From Alphaproteobacteria bacterium (GTDB lineage: Bacteria > Pseudomonadota > Alphaproteobacteria > CAAHEQ01 > UBA3637): a DNA stretch of 18,003 bases. Position numbers and translations under genes: made by a program. Position 1 is the first letter of the stretch. The number at the start of each line of letters is the position of its first letter. The notes under the pieces were generated by a model. The model was not told the DNA's origin. It made no database searches and saw only the letters and a list, made by a program, of their open reading frames with translations. Positions 1 to 6,618 of this stretch are shown in pieces. Location: NCBI GenBank assembly GCA_017513365.1, contig JAFXFY010000047.1:1-18003 (forward strand). The letters run 5' to 3'.

Positions 1-205
1 AGACGACAGCCGTTGGCGTGCCATGCCCGACACCGGTCAAAGCCAAAGAGCCATAAAGGGTTGTTTTGACTTGAGCCACTTTTTTAATCAGACATTTTTT
101 ACGCAGTGTTTCAATAAAACGGCCAGCTGCCCGCATAGGGCCTACGGTATGAGAGCTGGATGGGCCAATACCGATAGAAAAGACATCAAATAAGCTGTGA
201 TACAT
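1..205 (-). CDS. sdaA: L-serine dehydratase (L-serine ammonia-lyase), N-terminal part, cut by the window edge
   Basis: This is the first 68 codons of an iron-sulfur L-serine dehydratase, which deaminates L-serine to pyruvate and ammonia in the cytoplasm. The N-terminus reads MYHSLFDVFSIGIGPSSSHT followed by VGPMRAAGRF. The (F/Y)xIGxGPSSSHTxGPMRA block is the hallmark of the SdaA beta domain. The ATG at 205-203 is preceded by GAGG (plus-strand 212-215) at 6-nt spacing, so the start is secure. The catalytic alpha domain and its cluster cysteines lie outside the window. The gene is divergent from the accessory block at 349 and shares a 143-bp intergenic region with it. Confidence 0.93.
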   Translation of the reverse strand, partial: MYHSLFDVFSIGIGPSSSHTVGPMRAAGRFIETLRKKCLIKKVAQVKTTLYGSLALTGVGHGTPTAVV

Positions 206-222
206 AATAAACCTCATTTGTT

Positions 223-250
223 ATTTTAAACTGTAAAAACAGTATATCAA
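223..250 (-). promoter_or_regulatory. Candidate sigma70 promoter of sdaA with a palindrome in its spacer
   Basis: On the minus strand TTGATA (plus 245-250) and TAAAAT (plus 223-228) are separated by 16 nt. A perfect 5-bp inverted repeat, ACTGT-AAAA-ACAGT (230-243), lies wholly within the spacer. That is the position of a repressor site, but no regulator is identified. Confidence 0.5.
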
Positions 251-288
251 AAAGCAGATTTTTTGCAAAGAGTAAAATAACAAAAGAA

Positions 289-317
289 TTGATAAACGGC
301 CGTTTTTGTGCTATGAT
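289..317 (+). promoter_or_regulatory. Sigma70 promoter for the gene at 349
   Basis: TTGATA (289-294) and TATGAT (312-317) are separated by 17 nt, each one mismatch from consensus. The predicted transcript start near 324 gives a leader of about 25 nt containing TAGGAG ahead of the ATG at 349. Confidence 0.6.
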
Positions 318-348
318 TGGCACATTAATGAGTTTAGGAGAATGAAAA

Positions 349-936
349 ATGACGGAAAAATATACAGAAAAATATTTTATTATTGAATGTAATGAAACAG
401 GTATCTTTAAAACAAAGCAAGGTAAGGAATTTGCCAAAGGGGTAACGTATTGTGTGGATCATCGTAATCCAAGATATTTATCTGTCCAAGATGAAAAAGG
501 GTTATGGACATTGTATAATAAAAATGGCCAACCGGTAAAAAAGGCAAAAGAGGTAAGTCATATTTATTGGAATAAAAAGGGATATGCCGTCGGATTGGGG
601 GAAAATAGGAAAAAATATATCTTCCCGGAATACCGAGTAAAACAAGTCTTGTGTGGATTGGCTATAACAGGTGCGTTGGCTGTGGTCGCTTCTGGAATAC
701 GTAGCTGTTGCGAAAAACAAGCTGAATATGAACAAAAGACACAGATGACGTATTTGGGGATTTCCAATGGTGTGGCTTTGTTTGATACGGACGGCAACAA
801 ACAAACAGTAGAGGTTGTGTCGGATACTCTGTTAAGACATCAGGTCGGTTATTTATATGGATGTGAAGGGCAAACGCATTCTATTGCCAAATGGAAAGAA
901 ATATCTCAGATTTATCATTTTACACATATCCGTTAG
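349..936 (+). CDS. Single-pass membrane protein with a WG-like repeat, short paralogue of the protein at 1084
   Basis: The protein has 195 aa; I do not recognise a named family. Residues about 8-85 form one beta-rich unit with the motif PRYLSVQ...WTLYNKNGQPV, which recalls WG/KWG-type repeats (strand, turn, LYNxxG). A charged stretch, KKYIFPEYRVK, precedes one predicted transmembrane helix (about 97-117). A C-terminal domain (about 133-190) follows, holding YLGISNGVALFDTDGNKQTV. The second half of the protein at 1084 repeats the same order of parts, with a near-identical (F/L)FDTDGNKQTVEV motif, so the two are paralogues by duplication. There is no signal peptide. The start is set by TAGGAG upstream of the ATG at 349. 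It has its own promoter and probably its own terminator, so it is a single-gene unit next to the operon at 1084. Function is unknown. A structural or effector-related membrane protein would fit the context, but this is inference. Confidence 0.8.
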   Translation: MTEKYTEKYFIIECNETGIFKTKQGKEFAKGVTYCVDHRNPRYLSVQDEKGLWTLYNKNGQPVKKAKEVSHIYWNKKGYAVGLGENRKKYIFPEYRVKQVLCGLAITGALAVVASGIRSCCEKQAEYEQKTQMTYLGISNGVALFDTDGNKQTVEVVSDTLLRHQVGYLYGCEGQTHSIAKWKEISQIYHFTHIR

Positions 937-959
937 TAAGTGTTGGGTACTGTTTATTT

Positions 960-984
960 TCCACCTGTCTATGGGGGATTTTTT
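960..984 (+). terminator. Imperfect intrinsic terminator after the gene at 349
   Basis: TCCACC (960-965) and GGGGGA (973-978) can form a 6-bp stem with one A-G mismatch and a 7-nt loop, followed by a run of six T (979-984). The stem is short, so efficiency is uncertain. Confidence 0.4.
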
Positions 985-1008
985 GTCGTTTTATTAATAA
1001 AAAACGAC
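985..1008. repeat. Inverted repeat just upstream of the strong promoter at 1025
   Basis: GTCGTTTT (985-992) and AAAACGAC (1001-1008) are perfect 8-bp arms around ATTAATAA. The element ends 16 bp before the -35 box of the promoter at 1025. No T-run follows on the plus strand, so it fits a protein-binding site or a weak minus-strand hairpin better than a terminator. Confidence 0.5.
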
Positions 1009-1024
1009 TCAATTAAAAAAATAG

Positions 1025-1053
1025 TTGACAAATATTTGGAACTGTGATATAAT
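1025..1053 (+). promoter_or_regulatory. Perfect-consensus extended -10 sigma70 promoter of the 1084-3613 operon
   Basis: TTGACA (1025-1030), a 17-nt spacer and TATAAT (1048-1053) match consensus in all 12 positions. TG at 1045-1046 adds an extended -10 element. The predicted transcript start near 1060 leaves a leader of about 24 nt, with GAGG (1074-1077) serving the ATG at 1084. Confidence 0.85.
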
Positions 1054-1083
1054 AACTTTTATCAATCATCAGTGAGGCAAAAA

Positions 1084-2085
1084 ATGAGACAGCAAATCAG
1101 CGATAAATTTTATTTTGACACAAAAAATGGTGAAGTATCAGATAAAGCGGGAAATGTTTTGTTTAAAGATGAAACAATAGAGTGGATATCTCATCCTCAT
1201 AAACATCTACCGTTATACATTGTGGAACGGGAAACGGGATTGACGTTGTATAATGAAAAGGGAAAAGTGATGGTAGGAGCCGAAAATGCTAAAGATATTG
1301 AGGTTCGCCATGATGGGTCCTATATCGTCAGCAATCATCACCGTCATTTAAAAATGAAAGGTGTTCGTTCCAAAATGTCTTATGGTAAAGAGTTGTTTGT
1401 TAATGATGATATAAATATTGAAATTAGAACAAAGCATTTTATTATTCAAAAAGATATTGTTGAAAATGAATATATTTTTAAAACAATAGCGGGTGAAAAA
1501 TTCGCAACCGGAACAGGATATCGTTTGGCTGATGATAAACATGAAAATCCCAAATATATTGTGGTTCAAAATGGATTGGACGATACCACCGAAACGTTAT
1601 ATAACCGATATGGGCATGCTATGAAAAATGCCGAGAACATGGACTATATTTTATGGTCAAAGGATGCGTATACGACGTATCGTGATGTTCCTCAGCCAAT
1701 TGTTATAAATGGACGTAACTCAATGTGTATGACTAAAGAACGATTTACGCATAAATTTCCGGAATATTATAGCCGAATGATACGTCGTTGCATTATGGGA
1801 ATGGCTGTGTTGGGGGGCTTTGTCGGATGTGTGGTTCAGGGAGAAAAAGATAAAGAACAATTTAATAATACACCGGCCGTTTATTTAGGAATTCAAAACG
1901 GGTATGCTATTTTTGATACAGATGGCAACAAACAAACGGTTGAAGTTAAAAGCCAAATACCAATCGGAACTGAAAAAGCCGAACAATTAAAACGTCATAA
2001 AGATGAAATCTATACTGTTTCGGGATGGCAAACACTAATGAATAACAGCGTTAAGTTAGAACGCCAAAGACAAAGGACCGAATGA
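1084..2085 (+). CDS. Membrane protein with two WG-like repeat units and a C-terminal domain, paralogue of the protein at 349
   Basis: The protein has 333 aa from the ATG at 1084. An upstream in-frame GTG at 1072 is rejected because GAGG at 1074-1077 sits 6 nt before the ATG. Unit 1 (about 9-85) contains PLYIVERETGLTLYNEKGKV. Unit 2 (about 118-200) contains PKYIVVQ...ETLYNRYGHAM. The two align with each other and with the single unit of the protein at 349. FPEYYSRMIRR leads into one predicted transmembrane helix (about 236-251). The C-terminal domain (about 263-320) carries VYLGIQNGYAIFDTDGNKQT, shared with the paralogue. The charge around the helix suggests that the repeat half is cytoplasmic. 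No enzyme motif or export signal is visible. It is the first gene of an operon, overlapping the next by ATGATG/TGA. The function is not known; similarity to WG repeats is by eye only. Confidence 0.8.
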   Translation: MRQQISDKFYFDTKNGEVSDKAGNVLFKDETIEWISHPHKHLPLYIVERETGLTLYNEKGKVMVGAENAKDIEVRHDGSYIVSNHHRHLKMKGVRSKMSYGKELFVNDDINIEIRTKHFIIQKDIVENEYIFKTIAGEKFATGTGYRLADDKHENPKYIVVQNGLDDTTETLYNRYGHAMKNAENMDYILWSKDAYTTYRDVPQPIVINGRNSMCMTKERFTHKFPEYYSRMIRRCIMGMAVLGGFVGCVVQGEKDKEQFNNTPAVYLGIQNGYAIFDTDGNKQTVEVKSQIPIGTEKAEQLKRHKDEIYTVSGWQTLMNNSVKLERQRQRTE

Positions 2086-2651
2086 TGAGTGTTCAGATTA
2101 AATTTGATACCAGTGTCGGGGTTTCGTTTGATAACCAAGTCCATTCCTATGCACAATTAATGCAAAAATTACAATCAGAAAAAGATATAGCTGAGGCAAT
2201 GGTTGATGACCATAAAGAAATTATGACTACACTCAGCCAAAGTGAACAACATCAAGATGTATCCGAAAAAAAACATCATAATTTAAAAAAGGATAATAAA
2301 ATGCAAGAAACGCAAGACGTACCACCGATTTTAAGAGTAATTGATAGAGATGATTCCAATACGCTAACAGAATATCTGTTATCTCGTCCCGTTACATTTG
2401 CTCATAAGTGTGAAGATGTTATGGCAACATGTAGTGTGTTGGCAATTATGGCGGGGATTGGAGCCATCGGAACGATTTATCATTCGGATATTATTCCGTC
2501 CCATAATCAAATCGCTTTAGGTTTTGTGTGTGCAACAGGGATATGTTTGTTAGGTACTGTCTTATCCGGTGTCGCCGGTGGTATCAGCGATTGTTGGCAA
2601 GAACGTAAAAATCGTTTAATGCAAGAAAAAATGGAGCATACTCGGGATTAA
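2082..2651 (+). CDS. Two-helix membrane protein of unknown function
   Basis: The protein has 189 aa and starts at ATG 2082, which overlaps the TGA of the previous gene by 4 nt; a second ATG follows at 2085. AAAGGA at 2072-2077 is the likely ribosome site. Residues 1-80 are hydrophilic with predicted helix or short coiled-coil character (many K, E, Q and H). A linker around PPILRVIDRDDSNT precedes two hydrophobic helices (about 113-133 and 143-167). The tail CWQERKNRLMQEKMEH is basic, so both termini are probably cytoplasmic. The tight overlap indicates co-translation with the WG-like membrane protein upstream and the transglutaminase-like protein 2 nt downstream. I do not recognise the family. 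An accessory or membrane-anchoring partner is possible but unsupported beyond context. Confidence 0.75.
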   Translation: MMSVQIKFDTSVGVSFDNQVHSYAQLMQKLQSEKDIAEAMVDDHKEIMTTLSQSEQHQDVSEKKHHNLKKDNKMQETQDVPPILRVIDRDDSNTLTEYLLSRPVTFAHKCEDVMATCSVLAIMAGIGAIGTIYHSDIIPSHNQIALGFVCATGICLLGTVLSGVAGGISDCWQERKNRLMQEKMEHTRD

Positions 2652-2653
2652 CA

Positions 2654-3613
2654 ATGCACCCGAATATCAAATTAGCTCGAAAATTTTCTAAATATTATCC
2701 GCCGATTGAATTACCGGCGGATAAAAACGATTGGCATATTGGGCATCAGTGTTTAGCTATGTTAGAAGATTTATATCCACGCCGTGATTTACTGATTACA
2801 ACATTGCTGGACAGTTATGAAATTGACAGAAGATTAGAAAATATTCGCCAGCTGAGAAACAATTATTTTGCATTAGATTTAGTAAATGAATTTAAGAATA
2901 TTTCAAAATTATATATGTTGGATGCTTATGTCTCTTTTTATAAACATCGGTTTATGCGAAATTTGGAACGGTTATCCGGCAAAATGAACAGAGTACATAA
3001 GGCGGCAGACAAAGCCGATAATACCATCAAAAAAGCACGCCATCGGTTAGATTTTATTGATATGATTGAAAACGAACATGTTTGTAATTGTGGCGAAATG
3101 GCCCATATGACATCTTTGGTATTAAAGGCGAATAATATTCCGTTTCAGTCCGTTTGTTTAAGCTTACGAAACAAACAAGGACGTATATTACATGATAATC
3201 ATTGCTTTTGTTTAATCCGAACGGATAATGAACAGTTGACATTTAAACAAATGATGGCTGAATTATATCATCCGAATACCTTAGTCGTTGATTGGTGGCT
3301 AGGGCGATGTGGACATCCAAAAGAAATGTTTAATATGTTTGCAAATTTCTTTGTGGAAGAGGTCTATCATAAAAATAAAAGGTGTGTATCATATTTAAAT
3401 CCGGGAACTCAGTTTTTATTGGCTCAACATATGGTCAGAGAAGGTGAAGAAGAGACAAATGATCGTTATGTTATCGGTTATACCTCATCAAAAACACCTC
3501 GTATTTTTGGGTGCGAAAATCAAAATATATTTTCCCCTGTGTGTGTGCCATATACAGAAACCTCTAAACGGTTTTCATCTGACGTTGTTCAAAATCAACA
3601 TATCCGCGATTAA
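2654..3613 (+). CDS. Transglutaminase/papain-like protein with a Cys-His-Asp signature, candidate effector or protein-modifying enzyme
   Basis: The protein has 319 aa, no signal peptide and no membrane helix. The core resembles the transglutaminase-like cysteine-protease fold. VCNCGEMAHMTSLVLKANNI (143-162) matches the GxCxE-A helix seen in that fold, with C146 as likely nucleophile. DNHCFCLIR (181-189) supplies H183, and TLVVDWWLG (209-217) supplies D213, in the expected order and spacing. The N-terminal 140 residues are mostly helical and charged, and could be a substrate-binding or localisation region. Ten cysteines are present, which is high for a soluble protein. The C-terminal 90 residues have no recognised motif. 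It is the third gene of the operon, 2 nt after its neighbour. The fold call rests on motif order only. Peptidase, deamidase, amidase and transglutaminase activity are all compatible. A role as a secreted effector is suggested by the secretion-like genes at 14544-18003 but is not shown. Confidence 0.78.
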   Translation: MHPNIKLARKFSKYYPPIELPADKNDWHIGHQCLAMLEDLYPRRDLLITTLLDSYEIDRRLENIRQLRNNYFALDLVNEFKNISKLYMLDAYVSFYKHRFMRNLERLSGKMNRVHKAADKADNTIKKARHRLDFIDMIENEHVCNCGEMAHMTSLVLKANNIPFQSVCLSLRNKQGRILHDNHCFCLIRTDNEQLTFKQMMAELYHPNTLVVDWWLGRCGHPKEMFNMFANFFVEEVYHKNKRCVSYLNPGTQFLLAQHMVREGEEETNDRYVIGYTSSKTPRIFGCENQNIFSPVCVPYTETSKRFSSDVVQNQHIRD

Positions 3614-3629
3614 ATAATTGCATTTCGTG

Positions 3630-3658
3630 TTGTTGTATGCCTGTAATTAATTTATAAA
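3630..3658 (+). promoter_or_regulatory. Possible promoter of the 42-codon ORF
   Basis: TTGTTG (3630-3635) and TATAAA (3653-3658) are separated by 17 nt. The predicted start near 3665 would leave a very short leader containing GGAGA (3666-3670). Confidence 0.3.
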
Positions 3659-3676
3659 CTTTTATGGAGAAATTTT

Positions 3677-3805
3677 ATGGCAAAATTTATTGAAATTGCG
3701 GGTCGTAAAATCGGGCCAGATTATCCGACCTCAGCCAGACAAATTCGCCTTGGAGCTTTGGAAGAATTAAAGGAGGCTTTCCCAGATGAAATTAAAAGAG
3801 AGTAA
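3677..3805 (+). CDS. Small 42-aa protein with its own ribosome site and terminator
   Basis: The ORF MAKFIEIAGRKIGPDYPTSA... ends in AFPDEIKRE and stops at 3803-3805. GGAGA at 3666-3670 lies 6 nt before the ATG, and an intrinsic terminator begins inside its last codons, so it looks like a complete small gene. The N-terminal strand (FIEIAGRKIGPDYP) resembles the start of NeuB/PseI-type sialic or pseudaminic acid synthases. The rest is a short amphipathic helix with no synthase sequence, so it is not a functional member of that family. It is either a genuine small protein or a remnant whose 5' end was reused. There is no signal peptide. The function is unknown. Confidence 0.55.
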   Translation: MAKFIEIAGRKIGPDYPTSARQIRLGALEELKEAFPDEIKRE

Positions 3806-3819
3806 AAACTCTTTTTTTT
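3794..3819 (+). terminator. Intrinsic terminator between convergent genes
   Basis: AAAAGAGAGT (3794-3803) pairs with ACTCTTTTTT (3808-3817) around an AAAA loop, with one G-T pair, and runs into a tract of eight T (3812-3819). It overlaps the stop codon of the small ORF. The reverse strand forms the same AGAGT/ACTCT stem followed by TTTT, so it may also end transcription of the DUF3943 gene at 3823. Confidence 0.75.
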
Positions 3820-3822
3820 GTA

Positions 3823-4587
3823 TTAAAATGCAAAATTTAAACGCATGCCATAGCCTAAACGGCCGGTAGGTGTGATGGTGGGTTGCGATGAAAATGAAAA
3901 ACTGTCATTAATTGGTTTGTCATCTCCCCAAATCAAGTTTCCGGCCTCGGTAATCGGATCCATTGCCCATAAAGCAAATGTTCCCCATGCTTTTGAATCG
4001 CCGAGATATCCATCGTTTTCCACAATGCTTCGTTTTACTTTATAGAACCACTCCCCGATAAAGGCGCCCGCAACTGGTGTAACGATTAAATCTTGAATAG
4101 AGGGGCGTTCGGCAAAAGATTCTATCCCATATTCCCAAAAGAATGTGGACAGAGCGAAAGAATACCAAAAGGAGGTCATCGCATTGGCTCCGGCAGATCT
4201 GGCCCCCATATAATAAATGGCGCCGGCATAAGGATGGGTTACATAATTTAAAAATAAATCATCACTGTCCCATACCGGTTCACGAGACACGTTATCCCAC
4301 CATTTTTCAAATGGACCTTCGTCATCATCTTCCCAGTTGGTAAAACTGGTCGGCATCATATATAAAAATCCCATAGTGGCAATTCCTGTACCAAATAACA
4401 CAGCAGTATTACGTCCCAACATTTTTTTATCAATATAGTTTTCATCTAAAGAATAGGGGCGTTCATAAATGGTAGGTGTTGTATCTACTAATCGTACACG
4501 CATATCCCAATCTTGGGCATATTGAGCAAAAACACAGAAGGGGCATAGTACAATGCCAATAATTAAAGCAAAGAATTTTTTAAACAC
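3823..4587 (-). CDS. DUF3943 family protein, exported, probably outer-membrane associated
   Basis: The protein has 254 aa with a signal peptide (MFKKFFALIIGIVLCPFCVFA, cleavage likely after A21). The central region DSDDLFLNYVTHPYAGAIYY (107-126), then ARSAGAN, FFWEYGIESFAE and PSIQDLIVTPVAGAFIGEW, is the conserved core of DUF3943. The C-terminus, GRLGYGMRLNFAF, alternates like a beta-strand and ends in Phe, the usual signal for BamA-dependent outer-membrane insertion. The start is a GTG at 4587-4585, preceded by GAAAGG about 11 nt upstream; no ATG is available. It is transcribed separately from corB/aroK, with a candidate promoter in the 80-bp gap. The molecular function of DUF3943 is not known to me. 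A lipid- or envelope-related role is inferred from its location. Confidence 0.85.
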   Translation of the reverse strand: MFKKFFALIIGIVLCPFCVFAQYAQDWDMRVRLVDTTPTIYERPYSLDENYIDKKMLGRNTAVLFGTGIATMGFLYMMPTSFTNWEDDDEGPFEKWWDNVSREPVWDSDDLFLNYVTHPYAGAIYYMGARSAGANAMTSFWYSFALSTFFWEYGIESFAERPSIQDLIVTPVAGAFIGEWFYKVKRSIVENDGYLGDSKAWGTFALWAMDPITEAGNLIWGDDKPINDSFSFSSQPTITPTGRLGYGMRLNFAF

Positions 4588-4630
4588 GGGGGAAGTGCCT
4601 TTCTATTATGTATAAAGATATATGTTCCGT

Positions 4631-4659
4631 ACCATACTCTTTTTTATATGATTATGCAA
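4631..4659 (-). promoter_or_regulatory. Candidate promoter of the DUF3943 gene
   Basis: On the minus strand TTGCAT (plus 4654-4659) and TATGGT (plus 4631-4636) are 17 nt apart. The leader to the GTG start at 4587 would be about 37 nt. Confidence 0.4.
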
Positions 4660-4667
4660 GAAATTTT

Positions 4668-5927
4668 TTAAATGGCCGGCGGTATAATGTCTATACATGT
4701 AATGTGATTACGTTCTTTTCCGATAATGGTAAATGTAAAACCGTCAATCACAAATGATTGCCCCACATTTGGGATGCGTTCAATTTCATACATAATATAA
4801 CCGGCAATTGTTGACGCATTTTCATCAGGAATTTCCCATTTAAAGTGGCGATTAATATCCCGAATACTGGCATTACCATCAACTCGTACCGAACCGGATT
4901 CTGTTTTGACAACCTGTAAAGTGGATTGCGCCGGTGTATCGGTTTCATCGGAAATATCTCCAACGATTTCTTCCAATAAATCTTCCAAAGTTACCAAGCC
5001 TTGAACAGCGCCATATTCATCTACCACAATAGCAAAGTGTTCGCGTCGTCTTTTAAAGGCGTGTAATTGGTCTAACAATGTTGTAGTATTTAATACAAAC
5101 CATGGTTTTGTCAGATAGTTTTTAATATTAATTTTTTTGCCGTTCACATAATAGGTGCGCATCATTTTTAACAATGCTTTTGAATATAAAATTCCAATAA
5201 TGTTATCACGTTTACCGGACCACAGCGGAATACGGCTAAACGGAGAACGGCTGACAAATTCTACAATTTCTTCAAATGGTAAATTGGCATTTAAAGACAC
5301 CATTTGACTGCGGTGTTCCATAATATCGCCAACAGTTACCTCGCTCAAGTCCAAAACGGATTTCATCATATAGCGTTCTTGATTCATAACGTCGCCGTCT
5401 TGCATGGTAATGGCACCGCGAATTTCGGCTTTGATTTCTGCTTCGGTTGCGACTTTTGCCGGTTTCATTCTGAAAATTTTCATAATGATTTTTGCTATCC
5501 AGTTTAAAGCCGTTACAAACGGAGACAGAATAACAACGAATGCTTTTAAGGCGGGTGTTACAGCTAAGGCAAATTCGGTGGCGTTATTCATGGCGTATGT
5601 TTTGGGTAAGATTTCGGAAAAAATTAACACCATAAAACTGACGCCGAATGTGGCAACCAATACCCCGATAGATTCGCCGAAAATATCAATGCAAATAGCG
5701 GTTGAGATAGCCGTAATGGCAATATTAACCACATTGTTTCCGAATAAAAGGGTACTGATAAGACGGGCAGAATCACGTTTCATTTTATTGAGTGTTTTTG
5801 CACGGCGAGAGCCTTGTTTTTCTTTTTCATGCAATAGTGGCATAGAAGCGGCCGTTACAGCAGTTTCTGTTCCGGAAAAGAAAAATGATAAACACAGCAA
5901 AATAAATAATAAAATATATGATGTCAT
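4668..5927 (-). CDS. CNNM/CorB-type membrane protein (HlyC/CorC family) with CBS pair
   Basis: The protein has 419 aa in the usual order of this family. The DUF21/CNNM transmembrane domain (about 1-150) includes FFFSGTETAVTAASMP and SEILPKTYA. Two CBS motifs follow (about 198-255 and 272-328), the second with VVDEYGAVQGLVTLEDLLEE. A CorC_HlyC domain (about 338-417) closes the protein. Family members are linked to Mg2+/Co2+ export or homeostasis in the inner membrane, and CBS pairs bind adenine nucleotides; the old hemolysin label is misleading. Its ATG overlaps the aroK stop (ATGA, 5924-5927), so the two are translationally coupled. In other alphaproteobacteria I expect aroB between aroK and this gene; here it is missing. 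Length and motifs look intact. Confidence 0.92.
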   Translation of the reverse strand: MTSYILLFILLCLSFFFSGTETAVTAASMPLLHEKEKQGSRRAKTLNKMKRDSARLISTLLFGNNVVNIAITAISTAICIDIFGESIGVLVATFGVSFMVLIFSEILPKTYAMNNATEFALAVTPALKAFVVILSPFVTALNWIAKIIMKIFRMKPAKVATEAEIKAEIRGAITMQDGDVMNQERYMMKSVLDLSEVTVGDIMEHRSQMVSLNANLPFEEIVEFVSRSPFSRIPLWSGKRDNIIGILYSKALLKMMRTYYVNGKKINIKNYLTKPWFVLNTTTLLDQLHAFKRRREHFAIVVDEYGAVQGLVTLEDLLEEIVGDISDETDTPAQSTLQVVKTESGSVRVDGNASIRDINRHFKWEIPDENASTIAGYIMYEIERIPNVGQSFVIDGFTFTIIGKERNHITCIDIIPPAI

Positions 5928-6523
5928 TTTTGGGTTGGTTCCTTTTTGTGATATTTTTTGCGAGGACGCATAATCGGACGAACGCCGGTTAAAATTTCTT
6001 TTTCTTGTAATAGTGTCAGCAATCTGTTGACCGTTTTATAGGGATGTTCTTGAAACGACTCTACCATAATGTCGGCTTTTTCATACAGTGGATAACATTC
6101 GCTGACTAATCGTTCAATGGCCTTTTTATTATCGGCTGCCGGCACTAAGGGGCGGTGTGTGCGTCCTTGGGTGCGTTTGGATATTACATCTGACCCCGCT
6201 TTTATCCACACTGAAACCGCATATTTTTTAGCAACTTCTCGTGTTTTTTCGGATAAAAAAGCGCCACCACCGGACGATAAAACGCATGGTTTACCTTTTA
6301 GCAAGCGTTCCATAATGCGTTCTTCGCCTTTGCGAAATTCTTCTTCGCCATATCGGGCAAATAAATCCGAAATGGTAAATCCGGTGATTTTTTCAATTTC
6401 TTTATCGCTGTCCATAAATGGGAGTTTTAAATGTTTGGCCAAAATACGCCCTAAACTTGTTTTTCCAACGCCCATCATTCCTACCAGCAAAATTATTTTT
6501 TGTTCAGTTAAATTCTTACTCAT
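5924..6523 (-). CDS. aroK: Shikimate kinase
   Basis: The protein has 199 aa and phosphorylates shikimate at the 3-OH with ATP, the fifth step of the chorismate pathway. Visible motifs are the Walker A GMMGVGKTS (15-23), the Asp pair of MDSD (37-40), shikimate-binding R64 in FRKGEE, the GGG turn in SSGGGAFL (83-90), and the lid with RTHRPL (121-126). A basic tail of about 25 residues (RPRKKYHKKEPTQK) extends beyond the usual length. I start at the ATG at 6523. An upstream in-frame ATG at 6556 lies only about 7 nt after the predicted transcript start and has no ribosome site, although the site before 6523 (CGGAAA) is also weak. It is the first gene of an operon with the CNNM-type gene, overlapping by 4 nt. 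Confidence 0.93.
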   Translation of the reverse strand: MSKNLTEQKIILLVGMMGVGKTSLGRILAKHLKLPFMDSDKEIEKITGFTISDLFARYGEEEFRKGEERIMERLLKGKPCVLSSGGGAFLSEKTREVAKKYAVSVWIKAGSDVISKRTQGRTHRPLVPAADNKKAIERLVSECYPLYEKADIMVESFQEHPYKTVNRLLTLLQEKEILTGVRPIMRPRKKYHKKEPTQK

Positions 6524-6569
6524 TTTCCGTTTTTCTTGACACTGTGCATTATTCATTGTAATGTGTATG

Positions 6570-6598
6570 ATTATAACAGTTTTTTGTTAATCTGTCTA
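6570..6598 (-). promoter_or_regulatory. Sigma70 promoter of aroK
   Basis: On the minus strand TAGACA (plus 6593-6598), a 17-nt spacer and TATAAT (plus 6570-6575) form a near-consensus promoter. The predicted start near 6563 supports the shorter aroK reading frame from 6523. Confidence 0.65.
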
Positions 6599-6618
6599 GT
6601 GGTAAAGGATTTAAAAAA

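Noticed and set aside
1072..1083. GTG start for the WG-like protein
   Set aside because: GTGAGG here is the ribosome site itself for the ATG at 1084.
5404..5973. 189-codon plus-strand ORF opposite the CNNM-type gene
   Set aside because: It lies antisense to a well-conserved DUF21/CBS protein, has no ribosome site and shows no recognisable motif; it is a codon-bias shadow.
6117..6539. 140-codon plus-strand ORF opposite aroK
   Set aside because: It is antisense to an intact shikimate kinase with all its motifs and has no independent support.
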